The position numbers and the translations under genes are program-made. A stretch of DNA of 64,000 nucleotides from Dactylis glomerata (Eukaryota; Streptophyta; Magnoliopsida; Poales; Poaceae). Positions 55,708-64,000 of this stretch are shown here, piece after piece; the stretch's first letter is position 1; every line of letters begins with the position of its first letter. The stretch is taken from assembly GCA_007115705.1 (NCBI GenBank), contig QXEO01000168.1, positions 372,001-436,000 of the forward strand, given 5' to 3'. The notes beneath the pieces are model-generated. The model made no database searches. It had not been told where the DNA came from and saw only the letters and a list, made by a program, of their open reading frames with translations.

Positions 55708-56301
55708 TCAAGTAATATCAAATGAGGCATTAAGATCAATTGTAGAAGACTTTTCAACAATAAATTGAATTGTGCCCAAATGAGTTTTTGAGGATCCCTT
55801 GTGATCACGCTTTGGTACACTACTTTCATCAAAAGGGTTTTTAGGACAAATCCAATCGAAATTCTTTTCCAAAGCTTCATGCAATCCTACAAGTTTGCAA
55901 GGAATTGGTACTTTGAAATCTTCATTGTTTGTACCAACAACATTAATAGGTGCGCCAAGCATATTAAAACGCTCAAAAACTTTCCTAGCTTCAATAGCAA
56001 CATCTCTAAATTCTCTACGCAAAGTCTCCAAGATAAAATCTTTCTTTTCGGAGTCTTCGATATCATGAAGCTTAAGAAACATTTGTTGCATAAAAGGATT
56101 GAGGCTAACAAACCTAGCCTCCAACATGTGAACTAAATAAGCAGAAGCAACTTCATAACTAGGAGCAAGCTCAACCAAAGATTTATCCCCTACATCTTTA
56201 TGCATGCTAAAATGATTAAAGAACTCCTCAATGTTACTTTTCCCAATAATAGAACCACTACCTACTGAGCGGTCCTCCAAAACGTACTTAGGGAACAACA
56301 T
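55708..56301 (-). CDS. Conserved 197-codon ORF of unknown function in element A
   Basis: An intact frame starting 180 bases inside the 5' LTR end. It has the same length as the ORF of element B (13759-14352) and aligns to it without gaps, at about 77% identity by eye. The most conserved stretches are the first 30 residues, LAPSYEVA with YLVHMLEARF near 45-65, MFLKLHDIED near 74-83, and KRDHKGSSKT near 164-173. No domain is recognised, and there is no signal peptide, transmembrane segment or zinc finger. It ends LNASFDIT, and the bases after the stop match those after the gag-protease ORFs of E and G. A is older than the insertions it contains, so retention of an open frame is notable. It could be a structural (gag-like) protein or an unrelated acquired gene. 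Confidence 0.75.
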   Translation of the reverse strand: MLFPKYVLEDRSVGSGSIIGKSNIEEFFNHFSMHKDVGDKSLVELAPSYEVASAYLVHMLEARFVSLNPFMQQMFLKLHDIEDSEKKDFILETLRREFRDVAIEARKVFERFNMLGAPINVVGTNNEDFKVPIPCKLVGLHEALEKNFDWICPKNPFDESSVPKRDHKGSSKTHLGTIQFIVEKSSTIDLNASFDIT

Positions 56302-56451
56302 AATGAACTAAGAGTAATAAAGTAACAACTATAAAGGATACTAATTTTTTTGTGTTTGTGATAAAACGATGCAAGCAAAAATAAAGTAAAGCAAAACTAA
56401 AACAAAGTAAAGGATGTGCGTGCGAAACTCCCCTTGCAGAAATCTTCTTTT

Positions 56452-56469
56452 TCCCCGGCAACGGCGCTA
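56452..56469 (-). other. Primer-binding site of element A, tRNA-Asp type
   Basis: The minus strand reads TAGCGCCGTTGCCGGGGA, one base different from the tRNA-Asp-complementary site of E and G. Confidence 0.82.
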
Positions 56470-56480
56470 GAAAATTAGCT

Positions 56481-58115
56481 TGACGCGGGCAGATAACCAC
56501 CCAGTTGGGAACCCCAAGAGGAAGGTATAATGAGCACAGTAGCAAGTTTTCCCTCAGTAAGAAACCGAGGTTTATCGAACCAGTAGGAAAAACCCAAACT
56601 TCAGAAGGTGGTGCCTGCTAGCTACGCGACAGCTCCAGACAATTTATATGGCGCCTCGTCCAGGGCTTTGCTTTGCACCAGCAGCAACGTGGAACCTGCA
56701 CACAACACAACCAAGAACTTTGCTCCCAACTTACGATGAGGTTGTCAATCTCACCGGTTTGCTGTAAACAAAGATATGAGCGTATCGAGTGGAAAACAAT
56801 AGTAGTATGCGAGAAAGTAAAGAGTGCGAGTAAAAGTGAAACGGTAATAGCAATGTAAAGGAAATTGGACCGGGGTCCACAGTTCACTAGTGGTGTCTCT
56901 CCATAAGATAAATAACAATATGCTGGGTAAACAAATTACAGTTGGGCAATTGATAGAATAAAGATAACGTGCATATGTCACGAGGATCACTATGAGATTT
57001 ACTCTGGGCATTACAACAAAATACATAGACCGCCATCCAACTGCATCTATGACTAATAATCCACTCGCGGGGATATCGTCCGAACACCCCTCGAGTATTA
57101 TGTTGCGAACAACAGATAACTGCAGTAAGCAAAGTGTGTAATGTAAACAAAACTAATGTCCTTGGACACAAGAATGTTGTTTTCTCCCTAGTGGCAACAT
57201 CACATCTACAACCTTAGAGGTTTCTGTCACCCCCCAGATTAAATAGAGGGATGAACCCAACTATTGAGCATAAATACCCCCTCTTGGAGTCACTAGTATC
57301 TACTTGGACAAGATAGCTACTAACAATAGAGAGCATGCAAGATCATAAATAACATAGAGATAACATAAGATAATATTCAACACATCAACTTAACATAACA
57401 CCAATATTCATCAGATCCCAACAAACACAACATGTAGAATTACACAAAGATGATCTCGATCATGTAAGGCAGCTCATGAGATCTAAACATGAAGCACATG
57501 GTGGAGAAGACAACCATCTAGCTACTGCTATGGACCCGTAGTCCAAGGTAGACTACTCACTCATCACACCGGAGGCAAGCATGGCGATGAAGAAGACCTC
57601 CGATGGCGATTCCCCTCTCTGGCAGGATGCCGGGAAGAGCTTCTAGACCCTCCCGATCTTGGGTCGATGACGGTGGCGGATCGCGATCTGTTTCTGGAAA
57701 ATTGGTCGGGGTATTTAGGTTTTTCCCATCGGGGGATCTTTATAGGCGAAGGGGCAGCGTCAGAGGTGGGCCGGGGTGGCCTCACCCATAGGGGGTGTGG
57801 GCCAGGGGCTAGCCACGCTGCCCTATGGTGTGGCCAGCCCGTGGCTCCCCTCCGCCTCCTCTTCGGACTTCTGGAAGCTTCAGTAAATATTAGGAGGTTC
57901 GGCTTTTGTTTCGTCTAATTCCGAGAATATTTCCTGTGTAACTTTTCTGAAACACAAAAATAGTAGAAAATAGGGAACTGGCACTATGGGATCTTGTTAA
58001 TAGGTTAGTTCCAGAAAATGCATAAAAATGCCACGAAGTGTAACAAAACACTAAGCAAATGGTGAAAGAACAAGCATGGAGCATCAAAAATTATAGATAC
58101 GTTTGAGACGTATCA
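56481..58115 (-). repeat. 5' LTR of element A
   Basis: 1635 bp, TGATACG at 58115 to CGCGTCA at 56481 on the minus strand. TATA box at 57744-57738. It pairs with the 3' LTR 9505-11140, and atcca follows at 58116-58120. Confidence 0.93.
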
Positions 58116-58120
58116 ATCCA

Positions 58121-59428
58121 CCATTCTTCACGAATGGCTTCTTTGCTGGGGGCTTGGTCTTGTTCTTGAGAATGAGCTTCCCACCATGATCTTCTCTCTT
58201 CTCATAAGGACATTCGGCAACAAAGTGAAATCTATCATTGCAACTGTAGCATGTCCTCACTCTTTGACCATTGTTGTCATTCCTTTGAAATCCACTTGAC
58301 TTGCTTCTTCTTTGATTATCTTTTTTAGCCTTGTTGGGAGCAACCCAAAAGGTTTTTCCATAGAAAGCCATGTGCTCATGGTACTCATGCCTTATGTCTT
58401 CGGGGCACATCTCGAGTCTTGCATCAACACTTGCTTGAATAGGAACTTCTCTCTCAACCACACTTGCCTTCAAAGCAAGGTTGGAACTCTTTTACATTCC
58501 AATGGCACGAGCACGAGCATCTTCCACATTTTGTGTGGCAACCTTGTATGCTTGCATCTCTTGTATCACTTGATTGGAGGTCATTTCGTGATAGTTGTGT
58601 CTTCCTTGGGCACTCTTTAAGTCCGCGGGTTCAAACGGCATGTAAGCAAGACCATACTTCATCTTGATCCACTCATCATCAATATGGTGAGCACCAAGGT
58701 TCTTGAAGGTGATAGCAATGGCCTTGAGCCTTCAGTACATCTCTTGATGGTCCTCACCATCCTTCATAAAGAATCCCTCCGCTTGATTGCTAAAGGACAC
58801 ATATCTTGTTCTCTTCATGCTCTCATTGCCAAACAACATCGAAGATACCTTGCAAAGCTTCTTTGGCGGTGGAGAAATATTGGATATGTGGCAAGTCCTT
58901 GGACCCAACGACAATTTGGATCATGTGAAGAGCAGTTGCATTGAGTTGGCTATCAACCACCTCACTTCTTGTCAAGTTGTTGGGATTCATGGTCTTGAAT
59001 CCTTCTTCAACAATTCTCCAAAGCTTGATGCAAGAACTGCGCATATGAGAGATCATTTGATATTGCCATTGACCAAAGTTTAATGCATCTAGCTTAGGTG
59101 GGTCACCTCTATTGTTAACATGAGGATGAGGGATCGGCAGGTCAGGAGAATACCAATGAGGGAATTCACCTTTCCTATCGCCCTTAGTGGAAGACCTAGC
59201 CTTGTTATTTTTATCTTTGTCGGCATCCTCTTCTCCCAACTCCACATTATCTCCATTCAGAGTAGAGGGGGTTTCCGAAAGAGGAGGAGCACTATGAGGT
59301 TTAGCTTGCATGAGTTGCGCTATCATTTCACGCAACTCGCTTATTTCAGATGACACAGTAGATTCCAAGGATTTGAAATCATCCATGGTAACTTGATTAC
59401 CCGAATTATCACTAGCTTGGGTGCCCAT
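58121..59428 (-). pseudogene. Copia-1 gag, N-terminal part with CCHC knuckle
   Basis: The open segment 59428-58823 (201 codons) begins MGTQASDNSG and has a helical heptad-like stretch (SSEISELREMIAQLM), an acidic linker, and the gag core motif PPKLDALNFGQWQYQMISHM. After interruptions in 58822-58474, the segment from 58473 has Lys/Arg-rich sequence and a zinc knuckle C-x2-C-x4-H-x4-C (CYSCNDRFHFVAEC, 58251-58210). The coding sequence runs into element A at 58121 and resumes in frame at 9504. Confidence 0.82.
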
Positions 59429-59463
59429 ACTCTTAGGCGGTTAAGCCTAAAATAAGAGCCGAG

Positions 59464-59475
59464 GCTCTGATACCA
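59464..59475 (-). other. Primer-binding site of copia-1, initiator tRNA-Met type
   Basis: The minus strand reads TGGTATCAGAGC, the standard copia primer site, two bases after the LTR end at 59478. Confidence 0.88.
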
Positions 59476-59477
59476 AT

Positions 59478-60640
59478 TGAACGGATCGTAAGGGCACCTA
59501 GAGGGAGGGGTGAATAGGTGTTACTCAAATTTTAATTCCTTTTCAATTTAGGCTTGACACAAAAGGTAAATTCTCTAGATATGCAACTAGGGCGAATTTA
59601 CCTATATGACAAATAACAAGCTAAGCAAGATACAACAAGTAAATGCAATAAAGGATAGAGGTAACCGAGAGTGGAGCACACTGAGACAAGGATGTGATTC
59701 CCATAGTTCCTTCCTTTTGAGGGGAAGTACATCTACGTTGGAGGGGTGTGGTAACGCCACAAAGGCCTAACCAATGCCACAAAGGCTCACCCTATTCTCC
59801 GGTGTGAGCTTGCGCCATAAAGGCCTAGCTCACTTTCCACTAAGGGATTCCTCAAGGCGGAACCAGCCTTTACAAGCTTGGGGCATGCATCCACAACCAA
59901 ATTGGAGGCTTCAAGGGAAACACAATGTTGTCAAACAATAAGTAGCAAGTTTATCAAATACACAAATCAAGTTCTAGGGTTCCAAGGAAACCCAAGACAC
60001 AAATCCCTCAAGCAAATGAGAGGAGAAAGTAAATCGCTTTGGTGAGGATGTAGATCAAGGCCTCCTCCTTTGATTCCCTAAAGATCAAAGACTTTGGGTG
60101 GGTGAGGGAGGAGATCCTTGTAGCTTGGTGGCTCCAACAATGGTGGTCAACTCTATTCAGCTTGAGCAACTTGAGGAAGAAGAGGGGAAGGGGTATTTAT
60201 AGCCCCTTCCAAATCAGACCATTAGGGGCGGAATATCTGGAAAGAAGAGGGGCAGATTATCAGCCCTGCCCCCCCCCCCTGGAATATCTGGTCAAATTTC
60301 CGCCCCATGTACTAGGAGCGAACCACCTCTTCTTCAAAGAAATTGGGGGAGGGGGATTATCTGGCCAGGATATTCAAAATATCCAGCCAATAATCCGTCC
60401 CCTTTAATGGGAGCAAACCACCATTTTCTTCATGATTTTGGGGTGCAGATTATCCGACCAGGATATACGAAATAATCAGCCAATAGTCTGCCCCTTTACT
60501 GGGAGCGAACCACCCTTTTCTCCACTGATTTGGGGGGGGGGGATTATCCGACCAAATATCTGGCCAATAATCCACCCCCTTTACTGGGAGCGTGCCCTTC
60601 CTTTTTGGTGACCCACCGCCCTGCACTAACTTGATCAAAG
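59478..60640 (-). repeat. 5' LTR of copia-1
   Basis: Ends CCGTTCA at 59478 on the minus strand, next to the primer site. The start is uncertain: TGATCAAGTTAG near 60640 is a candidate. It contains a 90-bp tandem repeat. Confidence 0.7.
60227..60600 (+). repeat. About 90-bp tandem repeat in the copia-1 LTR
   Basis: Three to four copies built on gattatcxgxccaxxatat ... ccaataatccgcccc ... ttactgggagcgaaccacc, starting near 60260, 60355, 60446 and 60542. Runs of C (60269-60282) and G (60533-60541) mark unit junctions. Confidence 0.88.
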
Positions 60641-60654
60641 TGTTAATTCACTAA

Positions 60655-60803
60655 TATTGTTATCTAACATACAAAACTCAGGAAATGTTTTTTCACACAC
60701 AAGTATTAATGTTTCAATTATAGCATGGAATATAAACATTATTGTGAACATGAATTATAATAATAACTCTATTTATTATTGCCTCTAGGGCATAATTCCT
60801 TCA
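60655..60803 (-). mobile_element. BARE/Angela-like copia LTR, start fragment
   Basis: The minus strand from 60803 reads TGAAGGAATTATGCCCTAG and continues with AT-rich sequence that I recognise as the beginning of Triticeae BARE/Angela/WIS LTRs. It stops matching after roughly 120 bases. The right end coincides exactly with the truncation of the copia-2 gag. Confidence 0.6.
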
Positions 60804-60960
60804 GTACCTCCCACTGATCTTGCTTCATGTCATCGGGCATCTCAGTGGAGAACACCGGCTTCCAGTATTCCTTTACATATAGAAAATCCTTCATCTTGCT
60901 CTTCCAAGCTTGATAATTTGTATCACTAAATGATATCATTCTGTTGGTATTCACTTCCAT
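60804..60960 (-). pseudogene. Copia-2 gag N-terminal fragment
   Basis: Starts MEVNTNRMISF and continues FSDTNYQAWKSKMKDFLYVKEYWKPVF, the N-terminal motif of copia gag (NYxxWKxKMxDxL). It is cut after about 52 residues at the junction with the BARE-like LTR fragment. Confidence 0.85.
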
Positions 60961-61030
60961 CTTTCACACAAGCAAACTGCGCCCAACTAAAAGCAAACCT
61001 TGCTGAAACTTGAGTACAAACTGAACCTCA

Positions 61031-61042
61031 GCTCTGATACCA
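61031..61042 (-). other. Primer-binding site of copia-2, initiator tRNA-Met type
   Basis: The minus strand reads TGGTATCAGAGC, three bases from the LTR. Confidence 0.88.
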
Positions 61043-61045
61043 CTT

Positions 61046-62134
61046 TGTTATGGCAAGCCGGGTGTGATGCACAACCCGGACACACCACCAATACTAGCTT
61101 GAGTGAATAAACTTGAGGATAGTTTCAACCAATAGATGCAGCGGAAATATAAGTACAAGCACAATGCACAAGTGACACAAAAGATTTATGTGGAAAACTT
61201 CCTCAATGTGAGGAGGGAAAAAACCACAGGCGTGGACCAACCGGTCTTCACTATGAGCAACCTTGGTACAGAGTCTCTCTAGAACTTCTAGAGATTACAA
61301 CACACTTATCCCCATTGCCCACCACCACCACCACCACCAACAACAACAACAACCACAAGAGGTAAGTTACAACAAAGTAGATATATCACAGTTTCTATCC
61401 TCTTCAGCGATCAGAAACTGCTCTTATACTGCAGATCCAAACAACACAAAACTTGGTAGACAAGTAGAAAGATGTGTTCCCAGCATACTGACCAAAAATT
61501 AGCTCAATCAGACACTGTTTGCCTACCCAAACTGTTTGTCTCCCAAAACTGCTCTGTGCTGAAACCGCAACAGTCCGAACTGACAAAACTGCTCTCAAAT
61601 CTGAACCTCTACTGACCCAAATCCCAAACTATGTGACCGGATCGAAGTACTCAAAGTAGGGAACAAGCTAACCAAGTTTGGAGCTAATCCAAGCACGTTT
61701 GAGCCTCCAATCACCAGCTTGAAGATAGACCGGTCAGATCTCAGAAATCTGGACATATTCACCTCTACTTCTTCTTTCCCTCTTCTCACTTGGTTGTGGT
61801 GTTCTAGTGTGTTCTCTCACCCTCTCACAGCAGCAGCCACATTCTTGGCTTGCTTCTTGCTCTCTCACACATCCAGCCACCAAAGGGTGGCTAGGGTTTT
61901 CTTCTTATACCTCCTCAAGGAGGCATCTCAGCCATTGGATGCGAACCTCGATCAATGGTTGTTACATGTTGGACTTCCTGGGCTCAAGTTGGGCTGCCAA
62001 CATACCTCCCCCATGTGGAGGGACATTGCCCAACAATTACATGGTTTAAAACCTTATGAAGCTACCCCATAAACTAGATCAAAATATATAGTAGTGTCCA
62101 TTCTTATGTCTCCAAGCTGAAATACTACATAACA
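61046..62134 (-). repeat. 5' LTR of copia-2
   Basis: 1089 bp. The plus strand starts tgttatggc and ends ctacataaca, giving matching inverted termini. It contains a (cca)n/(caa)n microsatellite at 61320-61352. Confidence 0.8.
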
Positions 62135-62248
62135 CTTGGGAATAGTATATAGAGATTCACAATGGAGCAAAGTCCAGGGTTAAAATGCTACTCCAACTAT
62201 TCAAAAATAATGCTAAGCCATCAGGGCTCACAAATAAGTAATGTTTTA

Positions 62249-62980
62249 GGGACTCTTTGATTCAAAGTATACCTACAAAGTCATAATTCAAGTGGCGCAA
62301 CGGGGTCTCGGCGGCGATTGCGTGATGATGGATGCACGTAGGACAGAGGCTCTGCATGGCGTAGTGATGGGGTTGGCGGCATAAACGATAAAAATCATGC
62401 AGAGATTTATCATGAAGGTTGTTGCTCGGTAGGTCGATGGCGGTGATGACTTCTGTAGTGTTTGTATGAGGTGCTAGACAAGAGTCTACTAGACTGGATG
62501 AGCGCTCTCGTTTTACCTAATGGGTGCCATAGGGTATGCGATATTCCCGGCTACTAGTTGATGGGGCGGGGGGGGGGGGGGGGTCGCTTGATCAAGCAGG
62601 CACAAGACCCTATTAGTTGATCTTCACTCATTGTCTTATTTGTATGTGTTGTGTTGTGGCTTTGGGTTTTTAAATATATGATCTTTATCAAACCTTTATT
62701 GATAAGGTAATAAAAAGGTTGTATGCATCAGTCGATGCAAAGGTTGGGACTTAGCCTCCTTTTCGGAAAAAACTGGCACATCCTTTTGTTCTTTGAGATG
62801 ACATTAGAAACTAAGAAATTGTACCAAGAAATTTGAGTGGATGAGAAAATCATGCAAAAATAGTGCATATGGATCCTAAATATTTTAATTCTGTAAATCC
62901 AGCGACCAATGAAGAAAAAAAATCCCAGGGATTCAAATCCTCCAAAAAGAGTATGGAATTTCTTTGAATCAAAGGAGTCC
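62249..62980. mobile_element. Tourist/Harbinger-like MITE, split by a LINE 3' end
   Basis: The left terminus gggactctttgattcaaag (62249) and right terminus ctttgaatcaaaggagtcc (to 62980) are inverted repeats of each other apart from one indel, matching a common grass MITE type. The middle is replaced by the LINE segment. A 3-bp TSD could not be confirmed (tta at the left, gtaa at the right). Confidence 0.55.
62285..62772 (+). mobile_element. LINE 3'-end fragment
   Basis: Untranslated LINE-type 3' sequence: a GC-rich gcggcgatt start, ttgtgttgtggctttggg, then gtatgcatcagtcgatgcaaagg and a short poly-A (62767-62772), a pattern typical of grass LINE tails. It includes a run of about 20 G at 62563-62583. 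Its 5' boundary is approximate, and no reverse transcriptase is present. Confidence 0.55.
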
Positions 62981-63049
62981 GTAAACATCTATTATATTAT
63001 TAAAACAACTAACAACCAACGGTGGAGATTTGTCAAGGACGTACATCAA

Positions 63050-63228
63050 CACTGGCGGAGCTAGACAGAAAGTTCAGCCCGGGCAAGAAACGAAGTAAAT
63101 GAGCTAGCTTAGTATTTTTCCATTGATCTGCTCACGCTGATTTCTATACTGTGCTCAGATTCTAGAGGAACTTCCACGGCTGAGCCCGGGCAGCTGCCCG
63201 GGGTCGCCGGGAGCTAGCTCCGCCACTG
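63050..63228. mobile_element. hAT-type MITE with perfect 8-bp TSD
   Basis: 179 bp with inverted termini ca(c/g)tggcggagctag and TSD tacatcaa at 63042-63049 and 63229-63236. Too short to encode anything. Confidence 0.9.
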
Positions 63229-63236
63229 TACATCAA

Positions 63237-64000
63237 CGTATACCATAGATGTCCAAGTCAACACGTGCAATCTAAAAAAGGTATCCTCTAATAATAAAAG
63301 GTGAAACTAAGATCTATAAGTCGTATCGTCCTTTAAAGGTAGGGTACGTGCAATATAAAAAGGTATCCAGGAAAAAGTTAACTGGCCGGCCGATCAAAAG
63401 AAGTAGGAGCCTTTAAATAAAGAGAAGAAGACCGATCGACTTCATCAAGAAAGAAAAAAGAAACAAATCGATTTCTCCACGGCGTACAGATGCTCAGCTT
63501 CATGGAGCAACGCTGAAACCCGGCAGTCACCGCCCTGATGGACCTTTTGCAATCATGCATGCGCAATGCCGCGCACGGCGACGCACTGAGGCCGCTGTTA
63601 TGGAAGCGGCAGTCTCTAGGCGTATGTCAATGATCTTGATCGTACAAGATTCAAGACAAGACGATTTCTCCGGCCAAACATTGGCCATGATCGTGATCGC
63701 TCAAGACAAGACGATCTCTCCGGTCCTCGGACCTATGTTTGTTGATTTCCAGGTTTGGTTTGGAAGTTCCTGAAACGATTGGCAAGCCCTTGGCCATTGC
63801 CGCATCATGAGAAATAGCATATTATCATCGTGATTTCTATCAAAACCGTATGCATAAGGTCGAAGCAGAATCGTTCTGCTGGTCGTCGGCGTACCTCGGC
63901 GTCCTTGCACATGAGATCCAAGGAGAATCGTGCTGCCTGTCATCGGCGTTCCTCGGCGTCCTCGCACCATCCGGCACCAGCTTGCACGGGAAGAAATCAA
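63237..64000. other. Right edge of window, unrecognised
   Basis: No known gene or element end. There are small internal duplications: acgtgcaat(c/a)taaaaaaggtatcc near 63262 and 63349, caagacaagacgat near 63652 and 63704, and a roughly 60-base direct repeat around 63866-63962. The last makes a minus-strand open frame (63701-64000) with a repeated GRRGTP motif. I regard that frame as doubtful. Confidence 0.4.

Larger units (their letters stand above)
9505..58115 (-). mobile_element. Element A: Athila-like LTR retrotransposon, split by nested insertions
   Basis: Minus-strand element with 5' LTR 58115-56481, primer-binding site 56469-56452, a 197-codon ORF (56301-55708), a non-coding internal tail, a polypurine-like motif (11155-11142) and 3' LTR 11140-9505. 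The TSD atcca is present at 9500-9504 and 58116-58120. Its internal sequence is distributed over 55678-56480, 39659-39769, 27491-29481 and 11141-11923. Between these lie the MULE H, element E and element B. It lacks gag, reverse transcriptase and integrase, so it is non-autonomous. The Athila assignment rests on the tRNA-Asp primer site and the similarity to the gag-protease carriers E and G. Confidence 0.92.
58121..60640 (-). mobile_element. Ty1/copia element (copia-1), 5' portion: LTR, primer site and gag N-terminus
   Basis: Continuation of 4469-9504 across element A. On the minus strand: 5' LTR (about 60640-59478), initiator-tRNA-Met primer site, gag to the CCHC knuckle, then the A insertion at 58116-58120. 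The right boundary of the LTR is approximate because the start TG was not fixed. Confidence 0.82.
60804..62134 (-). mobile_element. Copia-2: 5' LTR, primer site and gag start of a second Ty1/copia element
   Basis: On the minus strand: LTR 62134-61046 with inverted ends TGTTATG..CATAACA, initiator-tRNA-Met primer site 61042-61031, and about 50 codons of gag ending abruptly at 60804. Everything after that is lost, so no TSD can be tested (cttgg follows the LTR at 62135). Confidence 0.82.

Noticed and set aside
61719..62072. Plus-strand 117-codon frame near the copia-2 primer site
   Set aside because: It lies inside the copia-2 LTR, on the strand opposite to the element, and has no domain.

Overview
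The window looks like intergenic chromosome from a grass with a large genome, most likely a Triticeae species (wheat, Aegilops or barley relatives). This is an inference from repeat content: Athila-type LTRs opening with TGATACGT, a BARE/Angela-like LTR start, Tat-lineage Gypsy elements and grass MITEs. No intact host gene was found. Almost every base belongs to a transposable element, and most elements sit inside one another.

The nesting can be read from target site duplications (TSDs), which I located by eye. A minus-strand Ty1/copia element (copia-1; about 4.5-9.5 kb and 58.1-60.6 kb) is the host. It is split by element A, a minus-strand Athila-like LTR retrotransposon at 9505-58115 (TSD atcca). 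Three things have inserted into A. The first is element B (plus strand, 11929-27485, TSD ggtac). B's 3' LTR contains a solo LTR, C (18242-26776, TSD ggaca), and C contains a complete non-autonomous element, D (20634-26369, TSD acgtc). The second is element E (minus, 29487-39653, TSD cacaa), which contains solo LTR F (31318-32737, TSD atgca). The third is a Mutator-like DNA transposon, H (39779-55668, 9-bp TSD tttctttaa, about 99-bp terminal inverted repeats). H contains a hAT element (40474-41633, TSD catgttcg) and an Athila-like block G (41963-51819) in an internal-LTR-internal-LTR order. The deepest stack has five levels: copia-1, A, B, C, D.

Left of copia-1 (1-4317) is part of a Tat-lineage Gypsy element. 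Its single long ORF joins a short gag-like N-terminus to an archaeal-type RNase H and an integrase, with no protease or reverse transcriptase. Right of copia-1 are a BARE/Angela-like LTR scrap, a truncated second copia element with a 1.09-kb LTR, a Tourist-like MITE split by a LINE 3' end, a 179-bp hAT MITE with a perfect 8-bp TSD, and about 0.75 kb that I do not recognise.

Coding potential is limited. G has an intact 687-codon gag-protease ORF and E a broken copy of it. A and B have no gag-protease in that slot. Each carries instead an intact 197-codon ORF of unknown function, about 77% identical between the two. Element H behaves as a Pack-MULE: it carries an intron-containing F-box/DUF295-type gene with two in-frame stops and a B3-domain-like gene fragment, and no transposase that I can see. 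The non-autonomous elements (A, B, D, E, G) presumably depend on enzymes supplied from elsewhere in the genome.
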